A stretch of DNA of 64,000 nucleotides from Bacillota bacterium (GTDB taxonomy: Bacteria > Bacillota > Clostridia > Acetivibrionales > DSM-2933): assembly GCA_023430975.1 (NCBI GenBank), contig JAEYYB010000057.1, positions 124,001 to 188,000 of the forward strand, written 5' to 3'. The notes below the pieces were generated by a model. The model searched no databases, was not told where the DNA came from, and saw nothing but the letters and a program-made list of their open reading frames with translations. This document shows positions 17,369 to 25,764 of this stretch, piece after piece; the first letter of the stretch is position 1, and each line of letters begins with the position of its first letter. Both the position numbers and the translations under genes were made by a program.

Positions 17369-19214
17369 GTAATAACTTCTTCAAATACTCACCCGCTTCG
17401 ATGAGCTTTAAGGCACCTTCATGATCACATTTTTTTGCATATTCTATAATAACATCAGCATTTTCAGGCGGCAAAAGCATTACCAATTCTGCAAGCTGAT
17501 CAATATAGTAACCCAAATAGTACTTTTTGCTTTTGATATTATAGTCAAGCAAATCGATTATAACATCTGCGGTTTTAGGATAGCCGGCCTGTATAAGCCC
17601 TTTAACCTTAGACATTGCGTTATATAAGTCACGACCCTTATCACTTTCGAGACATTGGAGAAGGTGATTTATCGTCACTTCATCACCCTTGCTGGTCAGT
17701 AAAGCCGCAAGGTCGGTTTCTCCCGCTTTGGCCAATAGAGGTGCCCACCTTGTATCCATCATTATAGACTCTTTATTTATGCTGTCAGGTTTAGCTTTTG
17801 CAGCTGGACTATCAACTTCTATAACCTTTAACTCACGAGAATAGCAAAGGCCTCTTAAAACCTTGATAATAGTTTTTGCTTCAGTTTTAGGTTTGGCTGA
17901 GGGCTTTTCAATGGTGAAAAACCCTGAATAGGCTTCAAACACCTGTGCCGGAGAATTTACATATATAGCGGCTTCAAATGCATAATTGAGGTAAAGGCCA
18001 TTGTACTCATTTCCTGATTCAGCAAGCAGTTCATATGCATTCTGAGTCCCCATACTTAAAAGGAGGCCTGCAGCCATCTGAGCTAAAGTTGCATATTGTC
18101 CAAAAGCTACATCCCGCAGTTTTATTTGACTTAACTCCTTTGTATGCTCCATACACTTTTTTAAGAACAGGAAAATACACTCGTCTTTTCTTCCATCCAT
18201 ACATGAAAGTATATTATAAAAGTGCTCAACTTCCTGCTTATAAACAGGTTCATCTTTTGGAGAAATCGAATTGCCGGATGTTAAACGGTCAAAAATTTTG
18301 TTTAACCCAATTTCCGCTTCTTCAAGAAGATAATTTACTATAAGCTTGGAAGGATTTATCCTCATTGTTTTTAGTGCTGTTTCTTTATCTTTTCCCTCAA
18401 ATATTTCAATAAGCCTGTTTGTTATTTTAGGCGTATCAAGGATTTCAGCTGCCTCTAAGGCAGCTTCCCTGATTTCCTTCTTTTTATCCTTTGTAAATTC
18501 TATAAACATATCATCAAATTCAGGAAAATTCTTTAGTATTTTTATGGCACTGACTCTTACAGCCGTACTTCCCTTTTCGTTTGCCAGGTGGAACAGTTCT
18601 TTTTCCGCTTTCCCTGATAGTTCCCAAATCAACTCAAGTATTCTGGCATCACCTTTTCCACCTTCAAAGGAAAAGCTGTTTTTCAATACTTTGGTAATAT
18701 CCTGTCCATATCCCTTCAATATTTCAAATGCCAGCTCAGCTACTTCATAATACTGCTCATTTAAGGCACTAATCAATGGGTATAGAAGTCTTAAATCATT
18801 AAATACTCCTTCCTTATGAGCTTCACGAATTATTTCTACTCTTCCCTGTCCTTTATTGAGAAGGGCATTAGCCACAGGCTTGAGCTTTCTAAATGAAATA
18901 TCTGTAGTTACATCAAGGCATTCCGGTTCAAATTCCAGAAGCTCTCCCTTAATTCCGGTTTCGCCCTGAGTATACAGCACAGCATTTATAAGTCCTGCCA
19001 GCTCCAACAGCTTGTCGGATGCTTTCCCATCCTGAGGTTCTATAAGCTTTTCCAGTATACCGGAAATCCTTGCAAAGACTGGTACACTCTCGCCAGCCTT
19101 CATAAATTGGGGCAAAAGCTTTTTAAGCCTGAAATCGCCTATCGCAAGCTCCGAACCTGCTATCATAAGCCTTCTGACCTCGCCCTGCAAATCATATAGT
19201 AATGCAATACTCAT
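17352..19214 (-). CDS. HEAT-repeat-like helical protein
   Basis: The 620-residue protein looks like an alpha-helical repeat scaffold. Amphipathic helix pairs are clear around residues 205-300, including STAVRVSAIKILKNFPEFDD, KKKEIREAALEAAEILD and ITNRLIEIFEGKDKETALKT, the spacing expected for HEAT repeats. No enzymatic motif was found. In related loci this slot holds large helical proteins such as DUF5691 or DUF4132 members. I cannot assign a named family by eye. The start at 19214 follows GGAGTGAGAAT. The C-terminal YESE and stop codon come from palindromic repeat copy B, so the end of the protein may have been altered by insertion. Confidence 0.75.
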   Translation of the reverse strand: MSIALLYDLQGEVRRLMIAGSELAIGDFRLKKLLPQFMKAGESVPVFARISGILEKLIEPQDGKASDKLLELAGLINAVLYTQGETGIKGELLEFEPECLDVTTDISFRKLKPVANALLNKGQGRVEIIREAHKEGVFNDLRLLYPLISALNEQYYEVAELAFEILKGYGQDITKVLKNSFSFEGGKGDARILELIWELSGKAEKELFHLANEKGSTAVRVSAIKILKNFPEFDDMFIEFTKDKKKEIREAALEAAEILDTPKITNRLIEIFEGKDKETALKTMRINPSKLIVNYLLEEAEIGLNKIFDRLTSGNSISPKDEPVYKQEVEHFYNILSCMDGRKDECIFLFLKKCMEHTKELSQIKLRDVAFGQYATLAQMAAGLLLSMGTQNAYELLAESGNEYNGLYLNYAFEAAIYVNSPAQVFEAYSGFFTIEKPSAKPKTEAKTIIKVLRGLCYSRELKVIEVDSPAAKAKPDSINKESIMMDTRWAPLLAKAGETDLAALLTSKGDEVTINHLLQCLESDKGRDLYNAMSKVKGLIQAGYPKTADVIIDLLDYNIKSKKYYLGYYIDQLAELVMLLPPENADVIIEYAKKCDHEGALKLIEAGEYLKKLLLYESE

Positions 19215-19271
19215 ATTCTCACTCCATTTACACGTATTTATGGAATTAATTTGTCGTTACAGCAAGTCACT

Positions 19272-20708
19272 TTAAAATCCCAGCCGAACAATTCTATTAT
19301 CCGTTATCAGACTAAGCGGAGCTGCAGTCAATCTCCTCCTATCCATATCATTCCAAAACCTTAAAAGCATTACCTGATCCTTTAACATTTCCGGTTTTAG
19401 AAGCTTTAATATATTAATACCTTCAGGCAAAAATTCATTTTCCGGCTTTTCCAGAACCAATCTTTGCCCTGCCTGATCTTCTATAACAAATTCATTATCA
19501 ACAGCTCCAAATTTCAAGAACTTCAAAAGCATGACAGGTGCTTTATCGCTTAATGGATTCTTTATTTGATTTTTAACTAGTTTGACAGCTTCAGAGAAAG
19601 ATTCTTTTGCAAAGGATTTTATTCTTAAAAAATCCTCCGCACCTGCATCCCTCATATCGTTATTTTCCCAACGCACCCTGCAATTGAGATCTGTACCTGG
19701 GTAAGTATAAAGCTCTTTTATCATCAATACATTTGAAATGGAGTCATCTTCACGAATATATTTAACGGCTTTAAATGGACGGAAGTTATATGTGTTGTGT
19801 ATCTCACCGGAAGTAAGATTAAACCATATTCCGTTATCCACATATTCACCTCTTGAGATACTTGAAAATGATGTAAACGCAAGCTGAATTAACTCTGTGT
19901 CATTTCGTAGTAGCCCCTGATTTTTTAATTCATTAAGCTGCCATGTATAGCCAAGGGAATCCTCTATGGAAGAAGTGGTATCGGGAGCCAACTCATCCGA
20001 TTGGAGCCTCTTTAAAAGATGTTCCCTTCCCTTTTTGCATAATGCATATAACCGGCTCAATAAATCAGAGGCATCGGTATAGATCTTCTCATGGTTTTCA
20101 TTTTCCTTAAACAAATATATAAACTCCCGCAAAGCGGCTTGAGGACCCGAAAGATAATAATTCCCAAGCTGCTTTGCCTGTTCCTCAAGAAGATCGATGG
20201 TTTTCTTATTTATGGTTCCAAAACCGTTTTGCACAATGCTGTAAACAAGCTTTTCCAAAACCTCAAGTCCATCAATCTGAGTTTTTATTTTTTTCTTAAG
20301 TGCTGAAATGTTTACCTTCTTAGGCTCGGGCTGCTCCTGTTCTTTTTCCTTTTTCTTCTGCTCCTTCTTATCAATCTTTTCACGCTTTTCCAGTATATCT
20401 GCCGGAATTTCTGCTTTATCAAAGTTTTTACCGCTAATATATGCATACATAAGCCCTAATGCATGCTTGCACGGAAACTGCCTGCTAGGACATGAACATC
20501 TGAAAACAGGGCTTTCCGGCTTGTTAAAATCCGCAGATGTATTATAATTACTGCTTCCGCTTCCGGAACATTCTCCAAATATGATAGTCCCGTCTTCTGA
20601 GATGTTAAGCTTAACAAATTTGTTTTTCTTGGCCAATCCCCATCCGTTTGATACGGCACTTTGATTCGGGGCCAGCTGGTTTATAAATTCTTCAGTAATA
20701 TTGATCAT
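19272..20708 (-). CDS. SWIM zinc-finger protein (YehQ-like)
   Basis: The 478-residue protein carries a SWIM finger near its N-terminus: C71-x-C73-x6-C80-x-H82 in the stretch VFRCSCPSRQFPCKHALGLM. SWIM fingers bind DNA or protein and occur in nucleic-acid-linked factors. A charged Lys/Glu segment (about 107-132) follows, and the rest is a large domain of unknown function. It is in the middle of the operon, downstream of the ligase gene. It corresponds to yehQ in the E. coli yeh cluster. The ribosome site GGAAGG precedes the ATG. Confidence 0.88.
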   Translation of the reverse strand: MINITEEFINQLAPNQSAVSNGWGLAKKNKFVKLNISEDGTIIFGECSGSGSSNYNTSADFNKPESPVFRCSCPSRQFPCKHALGLMYAYISGKNFDKAEIPADILEKREKIDKKEQKKKEKEQEQPEPKKVNISALKKKIKTQIDGLEVLEKLVYSIVQNGFGTINKKTIDLLEEQAKQLGNYYLSGPQAALREFIYLFKENENHEKIYTDASDLLSRLYALCKKGREHLLKRLQSDELAPDTTSSIEDSLGYTWQLNELKNQGLLRNDTELIQLAFTSFSSISRGEYVDNGIWFNLTSGEIHNTYNFRPFKAVKYIREDDSISNVLMIKELYTYPGTDLNCRVRWENNDMRDAGAEDFLRIKSFAKESFSEAVKLVKNQIKNPLSDKAPVMLLKFLKFGAVDNEFVIEDQAGQRLVLEKPENEFLPEGINILKLLKPEMLKDQVMLLRFWNDMDRRRLTAAPLSLITDNRIVRLGF

Positions 20709-20746
20709 ATTAACCTTCCTTTACAAGGAATATTGGTAATTTCTAA

Positions 20747-20770
20747 ATTAAAAGTTAACACTTTTAATAT
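20747..20770. repeat. Miniature derivative of the palindromic element
   Basis: ATTAAAAG-TTAA-CACTTTTAATAT joins what look like the two outer ends of the dispersed element without its core. It sits 3 bp after the ligase stop codon, inside the operon. At only 24 bp, chance similarity cannot be excluded. Confidence 0.45.
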
Positions 20771-20773
20771 AAA

Positions 20774-22210
20774 TCATGCCTTAACCCAACCCTTTTTGAT
20801 ATTATCAGTCATATAAGCATTCAGTATTTCAAATATCTGCTCCCTGCTGTTAGACACCCTCATTTCCCTTTGGAGAGGATCTTTCCTGTCGGAGCTGAAA
20901 TTGGTATAATGCATGACATATGCCGGGTACCTGTCGTCAATCTCTTCCTTGTTTGTTTTCCAGACAATAAACTTTTGCACCATCAGCTTGCCCTTGCTCT
21001 CTTTTTTATAGACTTCCCTGAACTGGACCTCACTTTTTGGCAGATCTGCTCCGCTATCTTCCTTTCCTAATTCAGGTATATAAGTGACCTCTGATAATTG
21101 TGAAAGTCTGAGATTATGCTGATCGGCAGTTTTATCAGGTCTTAACCTTACAAATATGGGATAAATAAAGCTGATGCCTTTATTGAATGATTTGAGCTTA
21201 TATTTTCCATCTCCAATTTCCAGCATTGGGTTTGTTATTATTGTACTTCCTGATTCGAATAAAACATCGTTGTAGCTTATTTCAATCACTGTTTCAGGCT
21301 TTATCATCCTGAATGCAACATGGTTTGAATCTGTTTCTATATAATCGGAATCAATCACCATGCCTGACAGCTTTGTGAGCAAATCCTTTTTCTGTTCTTC
21401 GTTAAAGCCGTTTCCGGTCTTTCCTACAATCTGATATTCATTATCCCCCGTCATAAGTGCAAGAAGCAACGTCCTGATCTGGCCTTTACTGTCACCGGTA
21501 CCTTCGGTATACCCTACTATAACAGTATCAATATTATGCTTTGGTTTAATCTTATATACCAGTGGGAGGTCTGTCCTTAAAACAAGGCCTTCGGAACAAT
21601 CCTCCTCAACCCACTTTTTATATACATCTTTAAGTTCAGCTTTGGAACCTGCCTTCTTATATGCCACAGGTTTCGCATTGATTCCATCCTTGAATATCTC
21701 CGAAAGCTTCTCATGTATTTCGCTGTAGCCTTTAACCTTAGGGTAAGAACCATCTATCTCAATAATATCAAAAGGTGCCAGCTTAAGCTTTCCTATTTCT
21801 GTTTCCTTCGACAGTGCCGACAGCACATCAAAAACCCTTGTTCTGCCGTTGTCCTCACAAAGATAGAGCTCAGCAGGAATTATTGCAGAGCCTATGCCTG
21901 CACTTTTTAAAAGCTTTCCAGCTTCCTCTGTGCATGGAAGCCCTTGCCTTAGTGTCCCTCCGGTATTAACGATAAATGTGTCTGTGCCGTTATAAAATAT
22001 AACACCCATTTCACCGTCATACTTTCTGGTAATAAAAAATTCCTCTCCCGCAATCCTCGAATCAATCTGCTCAGGATTTATTGCTATAAAGTTTTTACAT
22101 ACATTTTTCTTGTAATCTGCAGCAACCTTAGCAGTTACCTCATCAACAGCACTTATTGTGCCTTCTAAATAGCCCTTGCTTTTATTTAGCTTGGATTTAT
22201 CCAGTATCAT
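20774..22210 (-). CDS. ATP-dependent DNA/RNA ligase-like nucleotidyltransferase
   Basis: The 478-residue protein carries the ordered motifs of the ATP-dependent ligase/capping superfamily: motif I K63-Y-D-G66 (adenylated Lys), motif III around AELYL (E114), motif IIIa in PFDIIEIDG, motif IV EGLVLR (207-212) and motif V YKIKPK (219-224). After these, IVGKTGNGFNEEQKKDLL looks like the start of an OB domain. A C-terminal region of about 120 residues (EVQFREVYKKESKGK... to the end) matches nothing I recognise. All residues needed for adenylation are present. Whether it seals DNA or RNA is not visible. It is the third gene of the operon, 2 bp after the 231-residue protein gene. Confidence 0.87.
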   Translation of the reverse strand: MILDKSKLNKSKGYLEGTISAVDEVTAKVAADYKKNVCKNFIAINPEQIDSRIAGEEFFITRKYDGEMGVIFYNGTDTFIVNTGGTLRQGLPCTEEAGKLLKSAGIGSAIIPAELYLCEDNGRTRVFDVLSALSKETEIGKLKLAPFDIIEIDGSYPKVKGYSEIHEKLSEIFKDGINAKPVAYKKAGSKAELKDVYKKWVEEDCSEGLVLRTDLPLVYKIKPKHNIDTVIVGYTEGTGDSKGQIRTLLLALMTGDNEYQIVGKTGNGFNEEQKKDLLTKLSGMVIDSDYIETDSNHVAFRMIKPETVIEISYNDVLFESGSTIITNPMLEIGDGKYKLKSFNKGISFIYPIFVRLRPDKTADQHNLRLSQLSEVTYIPELGKEDSGADLPKSEVQFREVYKKESKGKLMVQKFIVWKTNKEEIDDRYPAYVMHYTNFSSDRKDPLQREMRVSNSREQIFEILNAYMTDNIKKGWVKA

Positions 22211-22212
22211 CC

Positions 22213-22908
22213 CTATACCCCCTTAAGTTCCAGGTTTGTAAGATGGAGTATAAGGCAGTACTTGTCTCCATCAACTCGACCTTCTAAAAATCCTCTGTAT
22301 GGTACCCCTCCAGTTGTCAGGACAACAGGATCAATACCTTTTTTGCCTCCCCCCACAAACATGAGGGAATTAGACTCATGAAGGCTCTTTGCCATATCAT
22401 ACAGGTAGTCGTAGGTAAGGCCGTTAACATGCTTTATCTGATATTTTCTTGTAAAAACGAATTTCTTTATCGCCTGATCTTTAGGGAATTTCTTACCAGT
22501 CCATTGAAGCGGTATTTCTCCCAATATATTGGCTTCCGATTTTGAAAGGTCTCTTCTCATTTTCTCAGTGCCGTCAGGATTCTTAACAACCTCAACAAGA
22601 TTAACCCTGTATACAATTTTATTATCCTTACCTATGTACAGTTTCTTTGTCCTGCTCACAAACCTGCCTGTCTTTTCCATGTCTATTTCAGGATCACCTT
22701 TTATTATCTCTTCTCCAAGCTTTGTAAGATCTCCATATCGGCTTACCAGGTAATCCTCACTTATTTCCAGAAGGCCTTTTAATATCTTAACGGTTTTCTT
22801 CTGAGACCCATCGCTTAACACATAATTTATTTTGCTTTTTTTAGGAGTGCTGTCCATGCCAACCACAGCATCCCTCTTTTTCTCATTCGATATATTTAAT
22901 GACCTCAT
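22213..22908 (-). CDS. Uncharacterised 231-residue protein of the ligase operon
   Basis: I do not recognise the family. The protein is basic in its first 60 residues, has no signal peptide or membrane segment, and ends in a Gly-rich, conserved-looking stretch (LMFVGGGKKGIDPVVLTTGG, then PYRGFLEGRVDGDKYCLILH). The tight 2-bp spacing to the ligase gene suggests that the two are made together and may act as a pair. The ATG at 22908 follows GAGGAGGACTTAATTA, which overlaps the stop codon of the preceding gene. Confidence 0.7.
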   Translation of the reverse strand: MRSLNISNEKKRDAVVGMDSTPKKSKINYVLSDGSQKKTVKILKGLLEISEDYLVSRYGDLTKLGEEIIKGDPEIDMEKTGRFVSRTKKLYIGKDNKIVYRVNLVEVVKNPDGTEKMRRDLSKSEANILGEIPLQWTGKKFPKDQAIKKFVFTRKYQIKHVNGLTYDYLYDMAKSLHESNSLMFVGGGKKGIDPVVLTTGGVPYRGFLEGRVDGDKYCLILHLTNLELKGV

Positions 22909-22922
22909 TAATTAAGTCCTCC

Positions 22923-23534
22923 TCACATCATACTAAAGTCAATACCCAGCTCGTCGGAGAATTCTTCGTCCTCTTCCGCCTCCTCCAGGTAACCCGCCTG
23001 TTCAAGGCCTACAAAGGCAAATTCACAGGGTGCTCCCACCAAAACAAAGGCTTTCCCTTCGTTTTGGAGTATGAACGCCTGGCTGCCCTCATACCCGTCA
23101 CGGTAATTGAATGTAAATGTATAGATTTTATCGGATATTTCTTTTAGAAAGTCGGGATTTTCATCAGCTCCATAAAGCTCATAAACTGTAGTAATCTGAT
23201 AGTCAAGAAATTCTTCTATGGTCACTGTTTCCGTAAGCTCAATTTCACCTGAAAAGCTTGATGGCAAAAGAGTTGCCGGATTACCATCAGCATCTACCGC
23301 AACGAGTGAAGATCTGTCTACCCATTCATTTGTCTGGCTTAATATCCCTAAGCCTATGCAACCTTTAGGGATTATAGCTGTGCCCGATTCATCCACGCTA
23401 ACCAGCTTGCATTCATTTCCCTCATCATCCAAAGCTACAGTATCTGTCCATCCATATATCTTCTTTCTATCTACCTTATCAGGAGGAAAGGAATATACCG
23501 TATCTCCCAGTTTAAATTGAAGTTCCCTTGCCAT
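22923..23534 (-). CDS. Uncharacterised acidic 203-residue protein, first gene of the operon
   Basis: The protein begins MARELQFKLGDTVYSFPP and is soluble and predicted to be beta-rich, with a strongly acidic C-terminus (YLEEAEEDEEFSDELG). No known motif is visible. The start at 23534 is chosen because AAAGGAGGCC lies just upstream; an in-frame extension to 23648 has no such site. It is followed 14 bp later by the 231-residue protein gene. As first gene it may be a regulator, inhibitor or accessory subunit, but nothing in the sequence decides this. Confidence 0.7.
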   Translation of the reverse strand: MARELQFKLGDTVYSFPPDKVDRKKIYGWTDTVALDDEGNECKLVSVDESGTAIIPKGCIGLGILSQTNEWVDRSSLVAVDADGNPATLLPSSFSGEIELTETVTIEEFLDYQITTVYELYGADENPDFLKEISDKIYTFTFNYRDGYEGSQAFILQNEGKAFVLVGAPCEFAFVGLEQAGYLEEAEEDEEFSDELGIDFSMM

Positions 23535-23568
23535 TTCTTGGCCTCCTTTAATCTTGCTTTTAATATAT

Positions 23569-23598
23569 ATTCTATCAGTATGAACTATGACCTGTAAA
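23569..23598 (-). promoter_or_regulatory. Possible promoter of the eight-gene operon
   Basis: On the minus strand TTTACA and TAGAAT are separated by 18 bp and end 35 bp before the first start codon. Both hexamers are one base from the sigma-A consensus. Other AT-rich candidates lie further upstream. Confidence 0.4.
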
Positions 23599-23730
23599 TA
23601 AGTATATGAGCCCATTACCGGAATACTAATTATACACACATTATACAAATACCTTATATAACAAGTAAATCACAAATAATATTATAATTGTAAATACACC
23701 AAAATTATAACAAATTCAAAGGAGGATATT

Positions 23731-25203
23731 ATGATTATAAAAAGATTCAGAAAAACATATTTAGCAGCTATCTTACTAATACTAATTTCGGCATCATTTC
23801 CAATTATGGTCAACGCAGTAACAGAAGTAGATAAGGAGGTTAAAATACTAGGTTTTATAGGTACTGATTTTTATTCTCCGAATAATGCAATTAAATGGGG
23901 TTTCATAGTAAAAACATCAGACGGCAGCTCCATTTGCACAACAGATATCAATGGATATTTTGAACTGAAAAACATTAAAAAAAGTCAGTCCTCCTTAACA
24001 ATAGAAATCTCAAAGGATAGCTACCTTACAAGACAAATTAAGCTTAACAGTTTAGAGTCATCAATACAACTAGGCAGCAAGGATGACCCTTTGGTTCTTT
24101 GGACCGGTGATATAATGAAAAATGGAGTTCAGGACGGATCCATTAATATGTTGGATATAATAAATATGGCAAAATCCTTTAACCTAAATATCGGCTACGA
24201 TGGCTATGATGAAAAATGCGATTTGAATATGGATAATGTTGTGAACATGAGTGATATAGTAATTATTTCCAAGCACTTCAACTCATCAACCAAAGATTAT
24301 CCAGATGCCAAAGTAGGGATAATTGCTACTGCAACACCAACAAACTCTGCTGCATACACACCTACTCAGGCACCTATACCTACAGCTACTCCAACTCCAA
24401 CGCCAGCTCCATATCTTAAGATGGAAAAAAAGGATAGTTCTGTACTTACAATAACATCTAATTTACCAAATAAAGCCGTTTACTTGACTTACTACGGCGG
24501 CAATACAAACAAACCCGTTCCAGGACCAAGCACTCCAACAATGCTTGAGCAAAGCCTTGCAGGTTATACCGATGTCAATGGTTCCCTTGAGATTACTACT
24601 CTCAAATATTCAAAAAATGTTACCATTGAAGCAGCAATCGATAAGGTTAGATCAAATTCTGTTTCCATCGTCAGCAATTCTATTGAAATTGTCAAAAACC
24701 CCAATGACCCATTTGAAATCTTTTTGTTTGCAGATTTGCCAGGCACACCAATAACCACAATATATTATGAAGGCGTTGGGGGTGAAATAGTCGTTGGGCC
24801 TACTGAACGCAAATCAATAAATATTCAATCATCAGGTTCAACAGATGTTTTCGGATTTGCAAAAATAAAACTTTCCGGAGACTATGTAAATTACCAGGTT
24901 CAGATTAAAGCTGGCGATTCATTTTCGAATATTTTATCAACACAATTTGTAGATACAAGCAAGATTACATTTAATGCAAACATGGATCTAGTTGTTACAT
25001 CCGCATTTGCATATGAGCCTATTACAGTTTATTACAGCTCAATAGATGACACAATATCCGCTCCTAAATGGAATTCCATTCAGGGAACCACAAGTGCTTT
25101 CGGTGCATTAATTATCCCCCGCACTACACTATTTGATAACTGCAGAGTGTATGCACACTTCAGCAATGGACGGGAAACAAATATGTTTTACAATAATAAA
25201 TAA
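23731..25203 (+). CDS. Secreted dockerin-containing protein
   Basis: The 490-residue protein has a signal peptide (KRFRKTYLAAILLILISASF, cleavage near residue 30). A carboxypeptidase-regulatory-like beta domain follows (about 35-115, TTDINGYFELKNIKKSQSSL). Next is a type I dockerin (about 128-187) with calcium-loop repeats DGSINMLDIINMAKSFN and CDLNMDNVVNMSDIVIISKHF. A Pro/Thr linker (TPTQAPIPTATPTPTPAP) leads into two or more repeated beta domains starting near LKMEKKDSSVLTITSNLPNK. No catalytic domain is visible, so it may be a structural or binding component of the cellulosome. A central rather than terminal dockerin is unusual. A GGAGG site precedes the ATG. Confidence 0.82.
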   Translation: MIIKRFRKTYLAAILLILISASFPIMVNAVTEVDKEVKILGFIGTDFYSPNNAIKWGFIVKTSDGSSICTTDINGYFELKNIKKSQSSLTIEISKDSYLTRQIKLNSLESSIQLGSKDDPLVLWTGDIMKNGVQDGSINMLDIINMAKSFNLNIGYDGYDEKCDLNMDNVVNMSDIVIISKHFNSSTKDYPDAKVGIIATATPTNSAAYTPTQAPIPTATPTPTPAPYLKMEKKDSSVLTITSNLPNKAVYLTYYGGNTNKPVPGPSTPTMLEQSLAGYTDVNGSLEITTLKYSKNVTIEAAIDKVRSNSVSIVSNSIEIVKNPNDPFEIFLFADLPGTPITTIYYEGVGGEIVVGPTERKSINIQSSGSTDVFGFAKIKLSGDYVNYQVQIKAGDSFSNILSTQFVDTSKITFNANMDLVVTSAFAYEPITVYYSSIDDTISAPKWNSIQGTTSAFGALIIPRTTLFDNCRVYAHFSNGRETNMFYNNK

Positions 25204-25240
25204 ACGTGTTACATAGAACTTTAATCATGCAAATTAATTT

Positions 25241-25277
25241 AACGGAAGAGACTTAGGCATCTCTTCCGTTATTATAT
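25241..25277 (+). terminator. Rho-independent terminator
   Basis: AACGGAAGAGA and TCTCTTCCGTT form an 11-bp stem with an 8-nt loop, followed by ATTATAT. It lies 37 bp after the dockerin gene. Confidence 0.85.
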
Positions 25278-25342
25278 AGTCGCAAATTCTTCATATTCTT
25301 CTACACAAGGTGATATTATTAGCAATGGGCAGCAATTAATCC

Positions 25343-25373
25343 TTGACAATACCTTTTACAAAGCTGGTATAAT
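25343..25373 (+). promoter_or_regulatory. Probable promoter of the ArsC/Spx-like gene
   Basis: TTGACA and TATAAT both match the consensus, but the 19-bp spacing is longer than ideal. The start codon is 44 bp downstream. Confidence 0.5.
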
Positions 25374-25416
25374 TATATAAAAAATGTATTCACTTTTCAT
25401 ACAGGAAAGGTAAGTT

Positions 25417-25755
25417 ATGAACATACAGATATATGCTTTAAAGAAGTGCTTCGATACACAAAAAGCTGAACGATATTTTAAGGAAAGAAAAATCAGCTAC
25501 CAATTAATAGATCTTGCCAAATATGGCCTTAGCAAGGGTGAATTTGAAAGCGTGAAAAAAGCTGTAGGACTTGCCGAGCTTATTAATGACAAGTGTAAGG
25601 AATATGTCAATTTAAACATGCAGCGGCTTGGGACAGGCAAAGTAGCAGAAGAAGTACTTTTTAAGAATCCCAAGCTCTACAGGTCGCCAATAGTAAGAAA
25701 CGGAAAGCAAGCCACCGTTGGATATAAACCGGATATTTGGAAGGATTGGGTTTAA
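25417..25755 (+). CDS. ArsC/Spx-family thioredoxin-fold protein
   Basis: The 112-residue protein has the ArsC/Spx/YffB fold. The N-terminal strand leads to KKCFDTQKAERYFKER (single active Cys, C11), and the C-terminal part has YRSPIVRNGKQATVGY with the conserved Arg-Ser-Pro region. With one Cys rather than CxxC it resembles ArsC-type reductases and YffB more than Spx. Its substrate is unknown. The gene is monocistronic and converges on lysA with only 9 bp between the two stop codons. A ribosome site AGGAAAGG precedes the ATG. Confidence 0.85.
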   Translation: MNIQIYALKKCFDTQKAERYFKERKISYQLIDLAKYGLSKGEFESVKKAVGLAELINDKCKEYVNLNMQRLGTGKVAEEVLFKNPKLYRSPIVRNGKQATVGYKPDIWKDWV

Positions 25756-25764
25756 TCCCTCCTC

